A stretch of DNA of 64,000 nt from Lewinellaceae bacterium (GCA_020636005.1 JACJYR010000003.1:930001-994000), one strand, 5' to 3'; positions 1 through 9,184 are shown, numbered from the stretch's first letter. The notes: generated from the sequence alone by a model not told the origin. A program made the numbers and translations.

Positions 1-118
1 GCGTTGCCTGAAAATAGGTGTTGGGAAAAAATAAATTTTCAGTTTTAGAGATTGCTGCCAGGGATAGTTTTGAAATTAATACCAATGACGCTGTTTATGT
101 CGACCTGTTTTTTGGGAT
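1..118. other. window edge, no gene recognised
   Basis: This stretch lies downstream of sbcD. I see no convincing start codon on the minus strand for an adjoining sbcC, and no conserved protein in any frame. It is A/T-rich and probably intergenic, or it may lead into a gene outside the window. Confidence 0.4.
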
Positions 119-1336
119 TCAACGGTGTTCCCTTTCTCTCATCCACGCCTCCAGTTCCTTAAAGGTTGCCACCAGTTCCTCCATTTCATTGGGTGGCCGG
201 CCGGCACTTTCGCACCGTTTTTGAAAAACTTCCAGGGGGTCGAGTGCTTCCAGTTCGACATCCACCACCTGGGCATCTAAAGAAAAATGGGAAGACTTCA
301 GGCGGGTGCGGAGCAGTTCGACATGCAGGTTCTCCACGAAATCCTGCATCAGCCCACTCAAGTTTGGAATGACAGTGTCTGATTCCACAATGACCTCTGC
401 CCAGGGGGAGAGGCTTTCCCTGTACTTTTCGTGGAGTTTTTCCAGGCGCTGTTTCACCTGGGGCAAACTGCCTTCAAGGGATTTTAACCTCCGGAAAACA
501 GGCAGCGCCAATTCGTAAACCACCTTGATCTTGCCTTCCTCAAATTCCACCACCGTCACCGATTTCTCATCCTTTGTCTCGCTGAAACTCAGCGGTATCA
601 GAGAGCCGGAATATCGGACATGCCCCATTCCACCAACTGCCTGCGCCCGGTGGATATGGCCCAGTGCCACATAGTCGAACACATTGGAAAACTGGTCCGC
701 CCGGATGTTTTCCAGGTTGCCCAGGTAAATATTGTCCTGTTTTTCGCTGGCCTCGGCACCGGTAGCACAAAGGTGCCCAGTAGCGATAATGGGAACTTTC
801 AAGTGCTTGAATACTTCAGCTTTTTCTGCCACGGCCTCGTAATGAGCCAATATGCCCTGCCTGATTTTATCCGTCCTTTCAAGGCCTGTTTCTCCATTGC
901 CGGCCCTTCGCAAATCCTGATCCCGCAGGAACGGGACGACTGCGACCACCGCCTCCGGCGTTCCTTTCTTGTTTTTCAATACCAAAACAGCGTCTTCCAT
1001 TTGCTCTGGGGCATGCCCTACAACGTGGACGTTCAGTAATTGCAAGAGTTCTTTCGGGGCGTTCAGCATGTGCGGGGAGTCATGGTTGCCGCCCGTCACA
1101 ACGATATGGCGGCAGGTAGTTCCCCAAAGCTGTTTCAGGAAATTGTAGTAGAGCGAGCGGGCATAGTTGGGCGGGTTTCCGATATCAAACACATCCCCGG
1201 CCACGATCAGCAAATCTATTTTTTCGTTTACAATGGTCTTCACGAGCCAGTCCAGTGCCAGCCGGTGTTCTTCCTCCCGCTCGCGGGAGATGAATTTCTG
1301 GCCCAGGTGCCAGTCGGAGGTGTGAAGAAGTTTCAT
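119..1336 (-). CDS. sbcD: exonuclease subunit SbcD
   Basis: This is the Mre11-family nuclease subunit that, with the SbcC ATPase, cleaves DNA hairpins and blocked double-strand ends. The 405-aa length fits the family. The metallophosphoesterase motifs appear in order: TSDWHLGQ at residues 6-13, AGDVFD near 46, GGNHDS near 82, ATGHLCATG near 184 and GHIHRA near 225. These supply the two-metal ligands. The start is the ATG of MKLLHTSDWH, which places the first motif where the family has it. No sbcC is visible downstream, where 118 bases remain in the window. A hairpin element separates it from the upstream cytochrome gene, so it probably has its own promoter. Confidence 0.95.
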   Translation of the reverse strand: MKLLHTSDWHLGQKFISREREEEHRLALDWLVKTIVNEKIDLLIVAGDVFDIGNPPNYARSLYYNFLKQLWGTTCRHIVVTGGNHDSPHMLNAPKELLQLLNVHVVGHAPEQMEDAVLVLKNKKGTPEAVVAVVPFLRDQDLRRAGNGETGLERTDKIRQGILAHYEAVAEKAEVFKHLKVPIIATGHLCATGAEASEKQDNIYLGNLENIRADQFSNVFDYVALGHIHRAQAVGGMGHVRYSGSLIPLSFSETKDEKSVTVVEFEEGKIKVVYELALPVFRRLKSLEGSLPQVKQRLEKLHEKYRESLSPWAEVIVESDTVIPNLSGLMQDFVENLHVELLRTRLKSSHFSLDAQVVDVELEALDPLEVFQKRCESAGRPPNEMEELVATFKELEAWMREREHR

Positions 1337-1360
1337 GGTTGGAAATTTTGCTGTTTAAGG

Positions 1361-1463
1361 ATCGAAGGAAAAATAATCCCGATTTCACATCGGGATTATT
1401 TTTAAAAAACCCCTCCATTGCTGGGGTTTTCAAAATCAAAATGGTGAAGTTATTTTTTCATCT
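1361..1463. repeat. about 100-bp interspersed repeat with two hairpins, copy 1
   Basis: This segment shares its order of blocks with 13987-14087: ATCGAAGGAA, an A/T-flanked hairpin, a second hairpin around AAAACCCC/GGGGTTTT, AAATCAAAATGG, and ATTTTTTCATC. The first hairpin here has arms 1371-1383 and 1389-1401 (AAATAATCCCGAT and its complement). On the minus strand it could terminate transcription from the cytochrome gene before sbcD. The second hairpin has arms 1406-1413 and 1423-1430. Confidence 0.65.
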
Positions 1464-1533
1464 TTACTAAATATACTGTGCGCTATTAGATTTTCCGGAA
1501 AACCGATAAGTGGGCTGTATAAAATGCACCCGA

Positions 1534-3756
1534 TTATTCAGGCTCCACAAAGGCATTTTTGATGTAAGCTACCACGGCTTCCAGCATTTTTTCATCCCAT
1601 TCAGGGTTGTCCCTAAAAGCCTGCATTGGCTCTTTGAAGGAAACCAGGTTGCCGCCAACTTGTACCGGCGCTGATTTACCATTCCAGATAACAGCTGCCA
1701 GTTGGTCTTTTGGGCCGTTTACTACCTTTGATCCGACCAATGGGGGTGCCAGGTTGGGGGTGCCTTCACCACCGGGCCGGTGGCAAGCTGCGCAATACTG
1801 GCCATAAAGGTGTAACCCAACCGTTCGCATATCATTATGCTCGAACAGACGAGGGCTGGCAGGGATTGGCTTTGCAGTTTGGTTGATCGCCTTTTCAAGC
1901 ATACGGTGCAACAGTTTGTCTTTGGCAAGCTGTTCCTTAAAAACATTGTCCAAAAAGCGCTGAAAGTTTATTTCCTTTCCGGCAAGGCCAGCCAAGGCCG
2001 CTTCACAGGCCATACTATCGTTAGGGTATTGCACCAGGAGGCTGCCCATCAGCAAAAACCGATCGCCTTCTTCCATAAAGCTGATTCTTCCTAAAACGGC
2101 CAACATATACATATCCAATTGCCTGTTTTTTCGGTTGGCCAAATCATAGAACAGGTTGGTGAATTTGTGTTCATTTGCTGTGTTATATTGGGGTAATATA
2201 GTTAGGGTATGTTCCACCAATTCAATGTCCTTTGCATTGAGCGCTCCAATAATTATTTCATCATCCAGTTTTTTCAAACTTTTTAATGCCCATAATGCGT
2301 GAAAAGCGCTGTAATTATTGGATGGGGACAGGATGATTTCTTTTAATCGGCCATAATCTTTTAACTTATTTCTTTCAATTAATAACTGCTGCGCCTTTAT
2401 CCTGAACCAACTGTTTTTATGACTTAACATATTTACCAGACCTGTTTCATCATATTGTGATATATCTGGTATTTTTTCCACCTTATTTTTTTCGTAACAA
2501 ACACGGTATATTCTCCCCTTTGACATCACGGTATCAAGCCCTTTATCTTTAACTACATTTTTTAGATATAAGGACATATACGCTTTGTGCTGAATGATGC
2601 CCCGTCGCATATCAACGATATACAGGCAACCATCCGGCCCCGTTTTCAGGTTGACTGGTCGGAAAGCCCCGTCCGTAGAAGCGAGAAATTCCTTGTCAGG
2701 ATAAGCCTGACTTGCCACTACCCTACCCTGTTTGTCCTCAGCCATTAGGTTTCTTTTGACGAGATTGGCTTCGGGTGCGCAAACAAAGGCGTTACCGGCA
2801 AATTCTGCTGGAAACTGGCCGCCGAGGTAGATTGCAGGCCCGCAAGCGGCGGTAAATTCTTTCAATTTACCCAAAGAATCCAATACGCCAGGCTGATAGC
2901 CCCTGTTCACCAGTGTTTCATGTACGGGATAAACCCTTTGATCGCTGGTCAACACCTGTGCGAGTGATTGGCTGGGCAGGTTGGCGGGGTTGTTTTCCAT
3001 CAGGCCGGGCAAAAAATAATCGCCCAGGAGCTGCAACGCATTATTGTTAAAAACCAGCTTTCCGGAAGCATCATGGGCAATGCCCCATTGCCCCCGGTAA
3101 AATGTCTTTTCCACTTTCCATTGCCCATTCTGTAGTTGGTAGCGTTTGTCGCTGGCAGCGCTGTAAATCCAATTGTCCAGGTTGTACAGCAAGCCATTTG
3201 CCTGGTATTCGGGGTTGAACCCCGGCGCATAGGTGCTGTCCACCAGCGTACGGCTGCCAGGCTGGTCGTTGGTGATTTCAACAAACCAGAGGTTGGGCGG
3301 CTCAGCATAGAGCAACCCCCCGTACACCAGCGCCAAAGCCCTGACCATCAATAAATTATCAAGGAATATTTTCCTGGAATCCATAATGCCGTCCCCGTCA
3401 CGGTCTTCCAAAATAACTATCTTCCCAATGGGGTCGTCCTCCCCAATGCCGTCCACATTGGGCATGTAGGCAGGCATTTCCACTGCCCAAATGCGGCCTT
3501 TGGTGTCAAAATCAATGGCTACTGGCGTGTCGAGGAACGGCTCGGAAGCCACGCAGGAAATTTGGAAACCTTTTTCCAACTGAAATTCGGACAGGGGTAT
3601 GATTGGCTCTACAATATCCTTTCGGCAGGAACACAGGATGAGGTAAACCGATGTAATTATACCCTGTGCTAATAGGTTTTTTGCATTTGAAAAATTGCTT
3701 TTAGCCGTTGGTTGTTTGCTATTGGCCAACAGCCAATGGCTAAGCGCAAACAGCAT
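1534..3756 (-). CDS. membrane-bound dehydrogenase-type propeller with C-terminal cytochrome c (probable lipoprotein)
   Basis: The protein resembles the PQQ-dependent-dehydrogenase-like / membrane-bound dehydrogenase family. An N-terminal beta-propeller (about the first 400 residues after the signal, with a calcium-loop-like DRDGDGIMD) is followed by a helical HEAT-like stretch and a C-terminal cytochrome c. The haem motif is CAACH in GQYCAACHRPGGEG, with a methionine ligand probably in KEPMQAF. It is probably an exported electron-transfer oxidoreductase whose substrate cannot be told. The reading frame stays open back to 3825, but the upstream DNA is repeat-like. A lipoprotein-type signal (SVYLILCSC) lies just inside the frame with no good ATG. 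An ATG at 3686 is one base out of frame across a run of six T (3677-3682). One more base there would give a start MQKNLLAQG. Confidence 0.75.
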   Translation of the reverse strand: MLFALSHWLLANSKQPTAKSNFSNAKNLLAQGIITSVYLILCSCRKDIVEPIIPLSEFQLEKGFQISCVASEPFLDTPVAIDFDTKGRIWAVEMPAYMPNVDGIGEDDPIGKIVILEDRDGDGIMDSRKIFLDNLLMVRALALVYGGLLYAEPPNLWFVEITNDQPGSRTLVDSTYAPGFNPEYQANGLLYNLDNWIYSAASDKRYQLQNGQWKVEKTFYRGQWGIAHDASGKLVFNNNALQLLGDYFLPGLMENNPANLPSQSLAQVLTSDQRVYPVHETLVNRGYQPGVLDSLGKLKEFTAACGPAIYLGGQFPAEFAGNAFVCAPEANLVKRNLMAEDKQGRVVASQAYPDKEFLASTDGAFRPVNLKTGPDGCLYIVDMRRGIIQHKAYMSLYLKNVVKDKGLDTVMSKGRIYRVCYEKNKVEKIPDISQYDETGLVNMLSHKNSWFRIKAQQLLIERNKLKDYGRLKEIILSPSNNYSAFHALWALKSLKKLDDEIIIGALNAKDIELVEHTLTILPQYNTANEHKFTNLFYDLANRKNRQLDMYMLAVLGRISFMEEGDRFLLMGSLLVQYPNDSMACEAALAGLAGKEINFQRFLDNVFKEQLAKDKLLHRMLEKAINQTAKPIPASPRLFEHNDMRTVGLHLYGQYCAACHRPGGEGTPNLAPPLVGSKVVNGPKDQLAAVIWNGKSAPVQVGGNLVSFKEPMQAFRDNPEWDEKMLEAVVAYIKNAFVEPE

Positions 3757-4226
3757 TTGCACGACCTGTCCCGAAATTCGGGAAAACCTATTAGGTGCGA
3801 AGCATAACAATAATTGTTTGAGCATTGAGAAAGTGCATTTGGCCGGCTAAAGATAGGCGATGTTTTAAACTGGGCGCCAATACGATTTCCCAAAATTCGG
3901 GAATAGCTAATGGCACCGGGTATCATTCTGGACATACAGTGAAGGATCCTTGCAAAGAACCCGGCCGTTCATGTTCTGTAAATGCTGATTTACCGTTAAG
4001 TGACGGGGTGACTTCGAAGTCACCCCGTCACTTTCACAGACCTTTTCAGCACCAAGAGAACATGAGCGAACCCGGCGTATTGAAGTAGCGGCAAGCATGG
4101 ATTAACCAACTTTTCCGTCACTTTCAAAAGCCCCTTGCATTCGTCCAGGTTCCTGGCAACCATTCGATACAACGATTGTTGAAGTCGGGTCATTAGGATC
4201 TATGTCAAATAAAAAAGAAAAAATTT
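3757..4226. repeat. intergenic region with repeats and a long imperfect palindrome
   Basis: There is no supported gene here. The region holds a copy of the GGCTGTTGGC-type repeat (about 3712-3745, extending into the upstream frame) and two ATTCGGGAA-containing blocks. It also holds an imperfect palindrome of about 118 bp (3957-4074) whose core is listed separately. Short open frames across it are caused by the inverted repeat. Confidence 0.6.
3998..4033. repeat. 36-bp perfect palindrome
   Basis: AAGTGACGGGGTGACTTC is followed immediately by its exact reverse complement. Imperfect symmetry continues outward to 3957 and 4074, with GAACCCGG and CATGTTCT paired to AGAACATG and CCGG-containing sequence. 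With no spacer it could extrude a cruciform or act as a palindromic mobile repeat. There is no U tract that would make it a typical terminator. Confidence 0.8.
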
Positions 4227-4805
4227 ATGAAAAACCTTTTGTTGTTCCTGTTCCTGTTTGCCAGCCTGACTTCCTGCTTTAACCAGGGCAAAACCCTGGA
4301 GCGGCCCGACGGGGCGCAAACTGCTGCTCAATCTTTTTATGATTTCAAAATGCCTACCCTGGAAACCGGGGAAATGATTGATTTCCAACAGTTTAAAGGA
4401 AAGAAAATCGTATTGCTCAACGTAGCCTCCAAATGCGGTTTTACACCCCAATATGCCGATTGGGAGGCTTTTTACAAAACCTATGGGGACAAGGTGGTCG
4501 TCCTGGGCTTTCCAGCCAACAACTTCTTAGGCCAGGAGCCTGGCAGCAATGAAGATATAGCTTCTTTTTGCCAAAAAAATTATGGCGTCACTTTTCCTAT
4601 GTTCAGCAAGATCAGCGTGAAGGGCAGTGACCAGGCCCCACTCTACCATTGGCTGACCCATAAAGACGAAAATGGATGGAACGACCAGGAGCCTAGTTGG
4701 AACTTTTGCAAATATGTGGTCAACGAAAAAGGAGAACTCACTAATTTTTTTGCTTCCGGCGTAAAGCCCGACGATGCAGCATTCAAAAAAGCGGTAGGGT
4801 TGTAA
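4227..4805 (+). CDS. glutathione peroxidase family lipoprotein
   Basis: This is a thioredoxin-fold thiol peroxidase that reduces hydroperoxides. After a lipoprotein signal peptide (cleavage before the Cys in SLTSCF) comes the GPx core. The peroxidatic Cys lies in NVASKCGFTPQY (about residue 71), the active-site Gln in FPANNFLGQEPG and the Trp in WNFCKYVV. It has Cys, not selenocysteine, at the active site. The 192-aa length fits GPx plus a signal. It is probably tethered in the periplasm. The start ATG at 4227 gives a clean signal peptide. It is probably transcribed alone. Confidence 0.93.
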   Translation: MKNLLLFLFLFASLTSCFNQGKTLERPDGAQTAAQSFYDFKMPTLETGEMIDFQQFKGKKIVLLNVASKCGFTPQYADWEAFYKTYGDKVVVLGFPANNFLGQEPGSNEDIASFCQKNYGVTFPMFSKISVKGSDQAPLYHWLTHKDENGWNDQEPSWNFCKYVVNEKGELTNFFASGVKPDDAAFKKAVGL

Positions 4806-4860
4806 AAATTGCGCTTTTCCCTTTTTTGATGTGAAATACAGACTTTTAGGCGGAGAGGCC

Positions 4861-4965
4861 GGGTTATCAAACCCGGCGGTTCCGGCGCCAAACTGCCGGG
4901 TTTGATAACCAGGCCCCTTAATGTTGAGAACAGAACAGCGGGGTTTGTTAACCCCGCCTCTCAAA
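4861..4965. repeat. GCGGGGTTTGATAACCCCGC repeat family, two units
   Basis: The first unit is an inverted pair, 4862-4877 and 4895-4910 (GGTTATCAAACCCGGC and its complement). The second is a compact palindrome at 4939-4962 (GCGGGGTTTGTTAACCCCGC, then CTCTCA). The same sequence occurs at 29513-29538 and 29652-29678, with a decayed form near 44907. This is an interspersed palindromic repeat, and one unit may act as a transcription terminator after the peroxidase gene. Confidence 0.75.
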
Positions 4966-5073
4966 CCATTTTTAAATGCGAGCATTTGTAAAAAAGCGCC
5001 AAGGACAAGCGCATTTCCTTTAAATGGTGTATTAGTTTTGCCCGATTTTACAAAACCGGAAGCATTGCACTTA

Positions 5074-6342
5074 ATGAAAATTCTACTGCCCTTTTGGCTG
5101 GCTCTTTTTAGCCTGCTCCCATCCTGCCACCCCCCAATCGCAGCCCGGCAAGGCTCCCTTACTGAAAATAGCAAAGAAGCACCCGGCAAACCCTATTTGC
5201 TCCTGATCTCCTGCGACGGCTTCAGGTGGGACTATGTTGAACGTTTTCAACCTCAGCGTTTAAAGGATTTTATAGCAAAAGGCGTGGCTGCAGAATCCAT
5301 GATTCCCTGCTACCCCAGCAAGACGTTTCCCAATCATTTCAGCATCGCAACCGGCATGTACCCAGACCATCACGGCCTGGTGGACAACAGCTTTTATTCG
5401 CCCAATAAAAAAGCTGAATACCGCACCAGGGATCGGGAAAAAGTAGAGGACGGCTCCTGGTATGGCGGCACCCCGATTTGGGTGCAGGCTACCAAGTCGG
5501 GCATGGTAACGGCCAGCTATTTTTTTGTCGGTTCGGAAGCCGACGTGCAAGGTATCCGCCCAACGTATTACCACCAATACGATGGTTCTGTATCCAACGA
5601 TGATCGGGTGGATGCCGTACTGGATTGGTTGAAACTGCCAGAAAAACAGCGCCCCCACCTTATCACGCTCTATTTTTCCGATATGGACGATGTGGGCCAC
5701 CGATACGGGCCTCATGCAGACGAACAACTGAGGGAAGCATTGTTGAAATTGGATGAATCGCTGGGAAGGCTGTTCGACGGCATTTCAGCTACCGGACTGC
5801 CCGTCACCACTATAATAGTTTCTGATCATGGCATGTATGCAGTGCCGGTTGACCAGTTGATAGCAACAGAAACTGTCGAGGACGATGATCGCTACCGCAC
5901 GGTGAGCAATGGCGCCTTGATACATTTTTACCTGCATGATGGCGTTGATAAAGCTGCCGTTTTCCATGATTTGAAAGAAAAAGAAAACCATTTCAGGGTT
6001 TATTACACGGAGGAAGTGCCCTACTTTGAAACACCGCCCACGAGCGAAAATTGGGGAGATATAATGGCTATTCCTGATGCAGGATGGTATTTTGCTTCGC
6101 AACGGACGATTGGCCTGCGAAAAACAGGCGGGCAAAAAGAAATAGGTGAGCACGGGTACGATCCCGGCATCAAGGATTTACAGGGGATTTTTTATGCAAA
6201 CGGCCCCTCCATCCAGAAGGGCCTGCGGATTGGGTCTTTCAAAAACATCCATGTTTATCCATTCATGTGCAAAATCCTGGGTATTGACATACCTGAAAAC
6301 GTAGATGGGGATTTAAACATCCTACAAGGAGTTTTGAAATGA
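5074..6342 (+). CDS. ectonucleotide pyrophosphatase/phosphodiesterase (alkaline phosphatase superfamily lipoprotein)
   Basis: This is an ENPP-type enzyme that hydrolyses nucleotide or phospholipid phosphodiesters outside the cytoplasm. After a lipoprotein signal (LLPSCHPP) the first metal Asp is in LISCDGFRWDY and the nucleophile Thr in PSKTFPNH. Further metal ligands are in FSDMDDVGHRYG and VSDHGMYAV, with a final His in GEHGYDP. The open frame runs upstream to 4921, but that part translates the repeat family. The ATG at 5074 starts a normal signal peptide (MKILLPFWLALF), giving 422 aa. Its 3' end overlaps the end of the convergent waaA by 21 bases. Confidence 0.9.
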   Translation: MKILLPFWLALFSLLPSCHPPIAARQGSLTENSKEAPGKPYLLLISCDGFRWDYVERFQPQRLKDFIAKGVAAESMIPCYPSKTFPNHFSIATGMYPDHHGLVDNSFYSPNKKAEYRTRDREKVEDGSWYGGTPIWVQATKSGMVTASYFFVGSEADVQGIRPTYYHQYDGSVSNDDRVDAVLDWLKLPEKQRPHLITLYFSDMDDVGHRYGPHADEQLREALLKLDESLGRLFDGISATGLPVTTIIVSDHGMYAVPVDQLIATETVEDDDRYRTVSNGALIHFYLHDGVDKAAVFHDLKEKENHFRVYYTEEVPYFETPPTSENWGDIMAIPDAGWYFASQRTIGLRKTGGQKEIGEHGYDPGIKDLQGIFYANGPSIQKGLRIGSFKNIHVYPFMCKILGIDIPENVDGDLNILQGVLK

Positions 6343-7605
6343 GGCAGCCTGTACCCAAGGCCGTATTTCAACCAGGCAACGTTCGGTGGCCCCCTGGTTT
6401 TCCAGGATATATTGCATGGCCTTGCCGCAGGCCTTTTCATAAAAAGTATCGTCCTGCAACTGCCCCAAAAACCCCATGAAGTCTGCTTCGCCTGCTACTG
6501 GAAAACCGCCTCCATTTGCTGCCAACCATTCGGCTTCTGCAAACTTTGAATAGTGAGGCCCAAAAACAACAGGTATCCTATAGGCAATTGGTTCCAGGGT
6601 ATTGTGTATCCCCCTGCCAAAACCGCCGCCGACATAGGCTATTTTGCCGAATCGGTAGAGTTTTGCCAACAGGCCGATATTGTCAATGATGAGCAACCTC
6701 GGCTGCGATGCTTCCTTCGACTTCATGTTTCCCATAGCCGAATAGCGTACGGACATCCCCCGAAAAAGCTTTTCAAGCGCCTCTATCCGGGATGGCTGAA
6801 CATCGTGCGGGGCAAGTATGATTTTCCATTGCTGAAAGGCCGGCGATGCTGCGAAATGTTGGATGAGGTTTTCGTCCTCCGGCCAGGTACTTCCGCAGAC
6901 CAGGACGGGGGCATCCCCGCAAAAATGCGCTATCTGAGGCAGGTCAGTTTTTTGCCGGGCCACTGCGGCGACCCTGTCCACCCGGGTGTCGCCCGCGAGC
7001 TGAACCGGGGTATTTGTTATTGTTGAAACAAGCTCAAAAGAAGCGCCATCCTGCACAAAAATCTGGGTGAAAAAGGCCAGCATTTCCCGATGGAGGCCAC
7101 CATACCATTGAAAAAATGGATGTTTAACCCTAAACACTGCCGCTATCAAAAACAGGGGTATTTCCCTTTTCCGGAGGGCTGAAAGGAAGTGGTACCAAAA
7201 TTCATATTTTACAAAAATAGCGACATCGGGCCGCACAATGTCCAGAAACCTCCGGGCATTGATGGCGCTGTCGGCAGGCAGATAGTGTATCCAATTGGCC
7301 ACCGGATAGTTTTTCCTGATCTCGAAACCGGAAGGAGAATAAAAGGTCAACAGGATTTGGAGGCTGGGCTGCTCCCGGCGCAAGGCTTCGAGCAATGGCC
7401 GCCCCTGTTCGAACTCGCCGAGGGAAGCGCAGTGCATCCAGAGCAGGGGGGATTGGGGTTTCCTTTTTGAAAAATCACGCTCCAGTAAATCAAAAAGCCT
7501 CTTCCTTCCTTTCACCCATTTGTTTGCTTTTGCCGAAAAACGGGCAACTATTCTGATGCCTGCAAAATAGCCGCTTGTTATCAGGTTGTACAGCCAAAGG
7601 GTCAT
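6322..7605 (-). CDS. waaA: 3-deoxy-D-manno-octulosonic acid (Kdo) transferase
   Basis: WaaA/KdtA adds Kdo to lipid IV-A during lipopolysaccharide core assembly at the inner membrane. The 427-aa length and an N-terminal membrane anchor fit. Family signatures are LLWMHCASLGEFEQGRPL (about 54-71), VKYEFWYHFL (about 131), and the C-terminal GT-B nucleotide-binding segment YVGGGFGRGIHNTLEP (about 322-337). It follows a barrel gene by three bases, suggesting one transcript, and converges on the phosphodiesterase gene with a short overlap. Confidence 0.95.
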   Translation of the reverse strand: MTLWLYNLITSGYFAGIRIVARFSAKANKWVKGRKRLFDLLERDFSKRKPQSPLLWMHCASLGEFEQGRPLLEALRREQPSLQILLTFYSPSGFEIRKNYPVANWIHYLPADSAINARRFLDIVRPDVAIFVKYEFWYHFLSALRKREIPLFLIAAVFRVKHPFFQWYGGLHREMLAFFTQIFVQDGASFELVSTITNTPVQLAGDTRVDRVAAVARQKTDLPQIAHFCGDAPVLVCGSTWPEDENLIQHFAASPAFQQWKIILAPHDVQPSRIEALEKLFRGMSVRYSAMGNMKSKEASQPRLLIIDNIGLLAKLYRFGKIAYVGGGFGRGIHNTLEPIAYRIPVVFGPHYSKFAEAEWLAANGGGFPVAGEADFMGFLGQLQDDTFYEKACGKAMQYILENQGATERCLVEIRPWVQAASFQNSL

Positions 7606-7608
7606 GTT

Positions 7609-8385
7609 TCAATAGTTAAGCTCGTCCGCATTTTGGCGTATGTAAAAAGGCAGGGTCCATCCAATGCGGAATCCTGAGAGCAAATCAATCCTGTTACCGT
7701 TTTCTGTTGTGCGGGTGTCGAAGTTGTAACTGCGGCGGTTTTGCGTGAAGGCCTGCGTGAATTCCACCCCCAGCATGAAGTTGATAAGCCTGTTTTTTGA
7801 AAGGTGCTGGTACCCGATGAATTCTGTCAGCGCAAAGCCAGTGGACAGCCTGTCATAGCCTTTTTTGTACTCGTCGCTGAGGGCGGAGATGATCACTACC
7901 GGGTCGTCCTGGATTTTGATTTTGTGCTGAAAGTAGCTTCCGCCCAGCGTTGCCCGGAGCCCTGAATGGCTGGGTGCGTTTTTGTAAAGCCGGAATATCT
8001 TTCCAATGTGCCCACCTATATGCAAGGCCCTCATCCTGAGCTGCACCTCCGAAAGGCCGCCCAAGTCGCCCAAAATAATACCGTCATTATTGCGGAGGGG
8101 GGCCAGCACGTCAATGTTGACGTTGTTGCCGAAATAGAGAAATGACTCCGCCCCAATGATAAAGTTGTGCTTTTCCAGCAGGTCAAGACTGCCGCCGACG
8201 CTGTAGTTGAAGCCAAAGCGGTCTGCCAAATCGCCTCCGGGCCAATGGAATCCGTAGTTGAAATTTGCGAGGATGACCGGACCGCTATTGTCCTTTTCCT
8301 GGATTTCGTAGATGACCCGGCGCTGTGCAATAGCAAGGTTTGCCAGCAGCAAGCATCCAATCAAAACGGGATAGTTAATTTTCAT
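7609..8385 (-). CDS. putative outer-membrane beta-barrel protein
   Basis: A Sec signal peptide (MKINYPVLIGCLLLANLAIAQ) precedes about 235 residues of alternating polar/aromatic strands, for example FNYGFHWPGGDL, GAESFLYFG and LRATLGGSYF. The end is a strand-like IGWTLPFYIRQN. I do not recognise a named family. The predicted place is the outer membrane. It lies three bases upstream of waaA on the same strand, so it may be co-transcribed with LPS core synthesis. Confidence 0.7.
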   Translation of the reverse strand: MKINYPVLIGCLLLANLAIAQRRVIYEIQEKDNSGPVILANFNYGFHWPGGDLADRFGFNYSVGGSLDLLEKHNFIIGAESFLYFGNNVNIDVLAPLRNNDGIILGDLGGLSEVQLRMRALHIGGHIGKIFRLYKNAPSHSGLRATLGGSYFQHKIKIQDDPVVIISALSDEYKKGYDRLSTGFALTEFIGYQHLSKNRLINFMLGVEFTQAFTQNRRSYNFDTRTTENGNRIDLLSGFRIGWTLPFYIRQNADELNY

Positions 8386-8420
8386 GGTAAACGAGTTTTA
8401 GTTTTCAAAAAATCAGCTTA

Positions 8421-9101
8421 TTATTTTCCCGGACAACTACCCTCCTTCCAGCTTTTTACACCAGCATTCCGTGCCTGGCATTCATTTGGGTAGGTGATGC
8501 CGTCGCAGCCGCAAACAGGCTTGTAGTTGTCGGGGCAGTCTGTTATCCTTGGATTGGACGTATAGCAATCCCCGCATTTACCCTCAAACCAACTGGTCAG
8601 GCCCATTTTTTCTGCCTCACAGGCATTTGAATAATCTTTTCTGTCGCAACCGCAAACCGGCCGGTATTCCCGTGTGCACCCCTGATCCGGTTTTATTTTC
8701 CCAACGTCAATGCAACTGTTGCATTTTCCTTCCACCCAACGCTTCACACCTGCCTTTGCTGCCATGCAGGCATTGGAATACGTTACGTTGTTGCAGCCGC
8801 AAACGGGTCTGTAATCCTTGGTACAAATCCCGTTGGGGTCAATCTTGGCAGGATCGACACATTCACCGCATTCCCCTTCTGCCGTTTTCAGGACGCCAGC
8901 TCTTTCTGCCTCGCAGGCATTTCCATAAGTTTTGCCGTCGCAACCGCACACTGGCTGGTATTGTGTCGTGCAGATTATGTCAGGATTTATTTTTGATTGG
9001 TCAATGCATCCGTCGCTTTGCGCCTGCTGGGTTTGCCGGCAGGTGGCGGCCAGGGTCAACAAAATACTCAGGCACAACAGTAAAGGGAATAAATTCTTCA
9101 T
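8421..9101 (-). CDS. secreted protein with four Kazal-type protease-inhibitor domains
   Basis: After an N-terminal signal (MKNLFPLLLCLSILLTLAATC, possibly a lipoprotein site at that Cys) come four tandem Kazal domains of about 48 residues. Each carries the core Y(Q/R/K)PVCGC(D/N) followed by (D/S/P)N(A/E)C, namely YQPVCGCDGKTYGNAC, YRPVCGCNNVTYSNAC, YRPVCGCDRKDYSNAC and YKPVCGCDGITYPNEC. Kazal domains are tight inhibitors of serine proteases, so this is probably a defence against secreted proteases from neighbours or prey, or self-protection. The differing residues before each core suggest different specificities. Confidence 0.88.
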   Translation of the reverse strand: MKNLFPLLLCLSILLTLAATCRQTQQAQSDGCIDQSKINPDIICTTQYQPVCGCDGKTYGNACEAERAGVLKTAEGECGECVDPAKIDPNGICTKDYRPVCGCNNVTYSNACMAAKAGVKRWVEGKCNSCIDVGKIKPDQGCTREYRPVCGCDRKDYSNACEAEKMGLTSWFEGKCGDCYTSNPRITDCPDNYKPVCGCDGITYPNECQARNAGVKSWKEGSCPGK

Positions 9102-9184
9102 GGCAGGTTGTATGGCTGTTAGGCGGCAACGGTGGCAAGTTCAAACAGGAAGGCATAAACCCGCAAGGCCACCCGCCGCAAGGA

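Noticed and set aside
3825..4098. Two small frames across the palindrome
   Set aside because: Both translate the inverted repeat (the same SPRH words on each strand) and have no other support.
4227..4805. Selenocysteine glutathione peroxidase
   Set aside because: The active-site codon encodes Cys (in SKCGFT) and there is no in-frame TGA.
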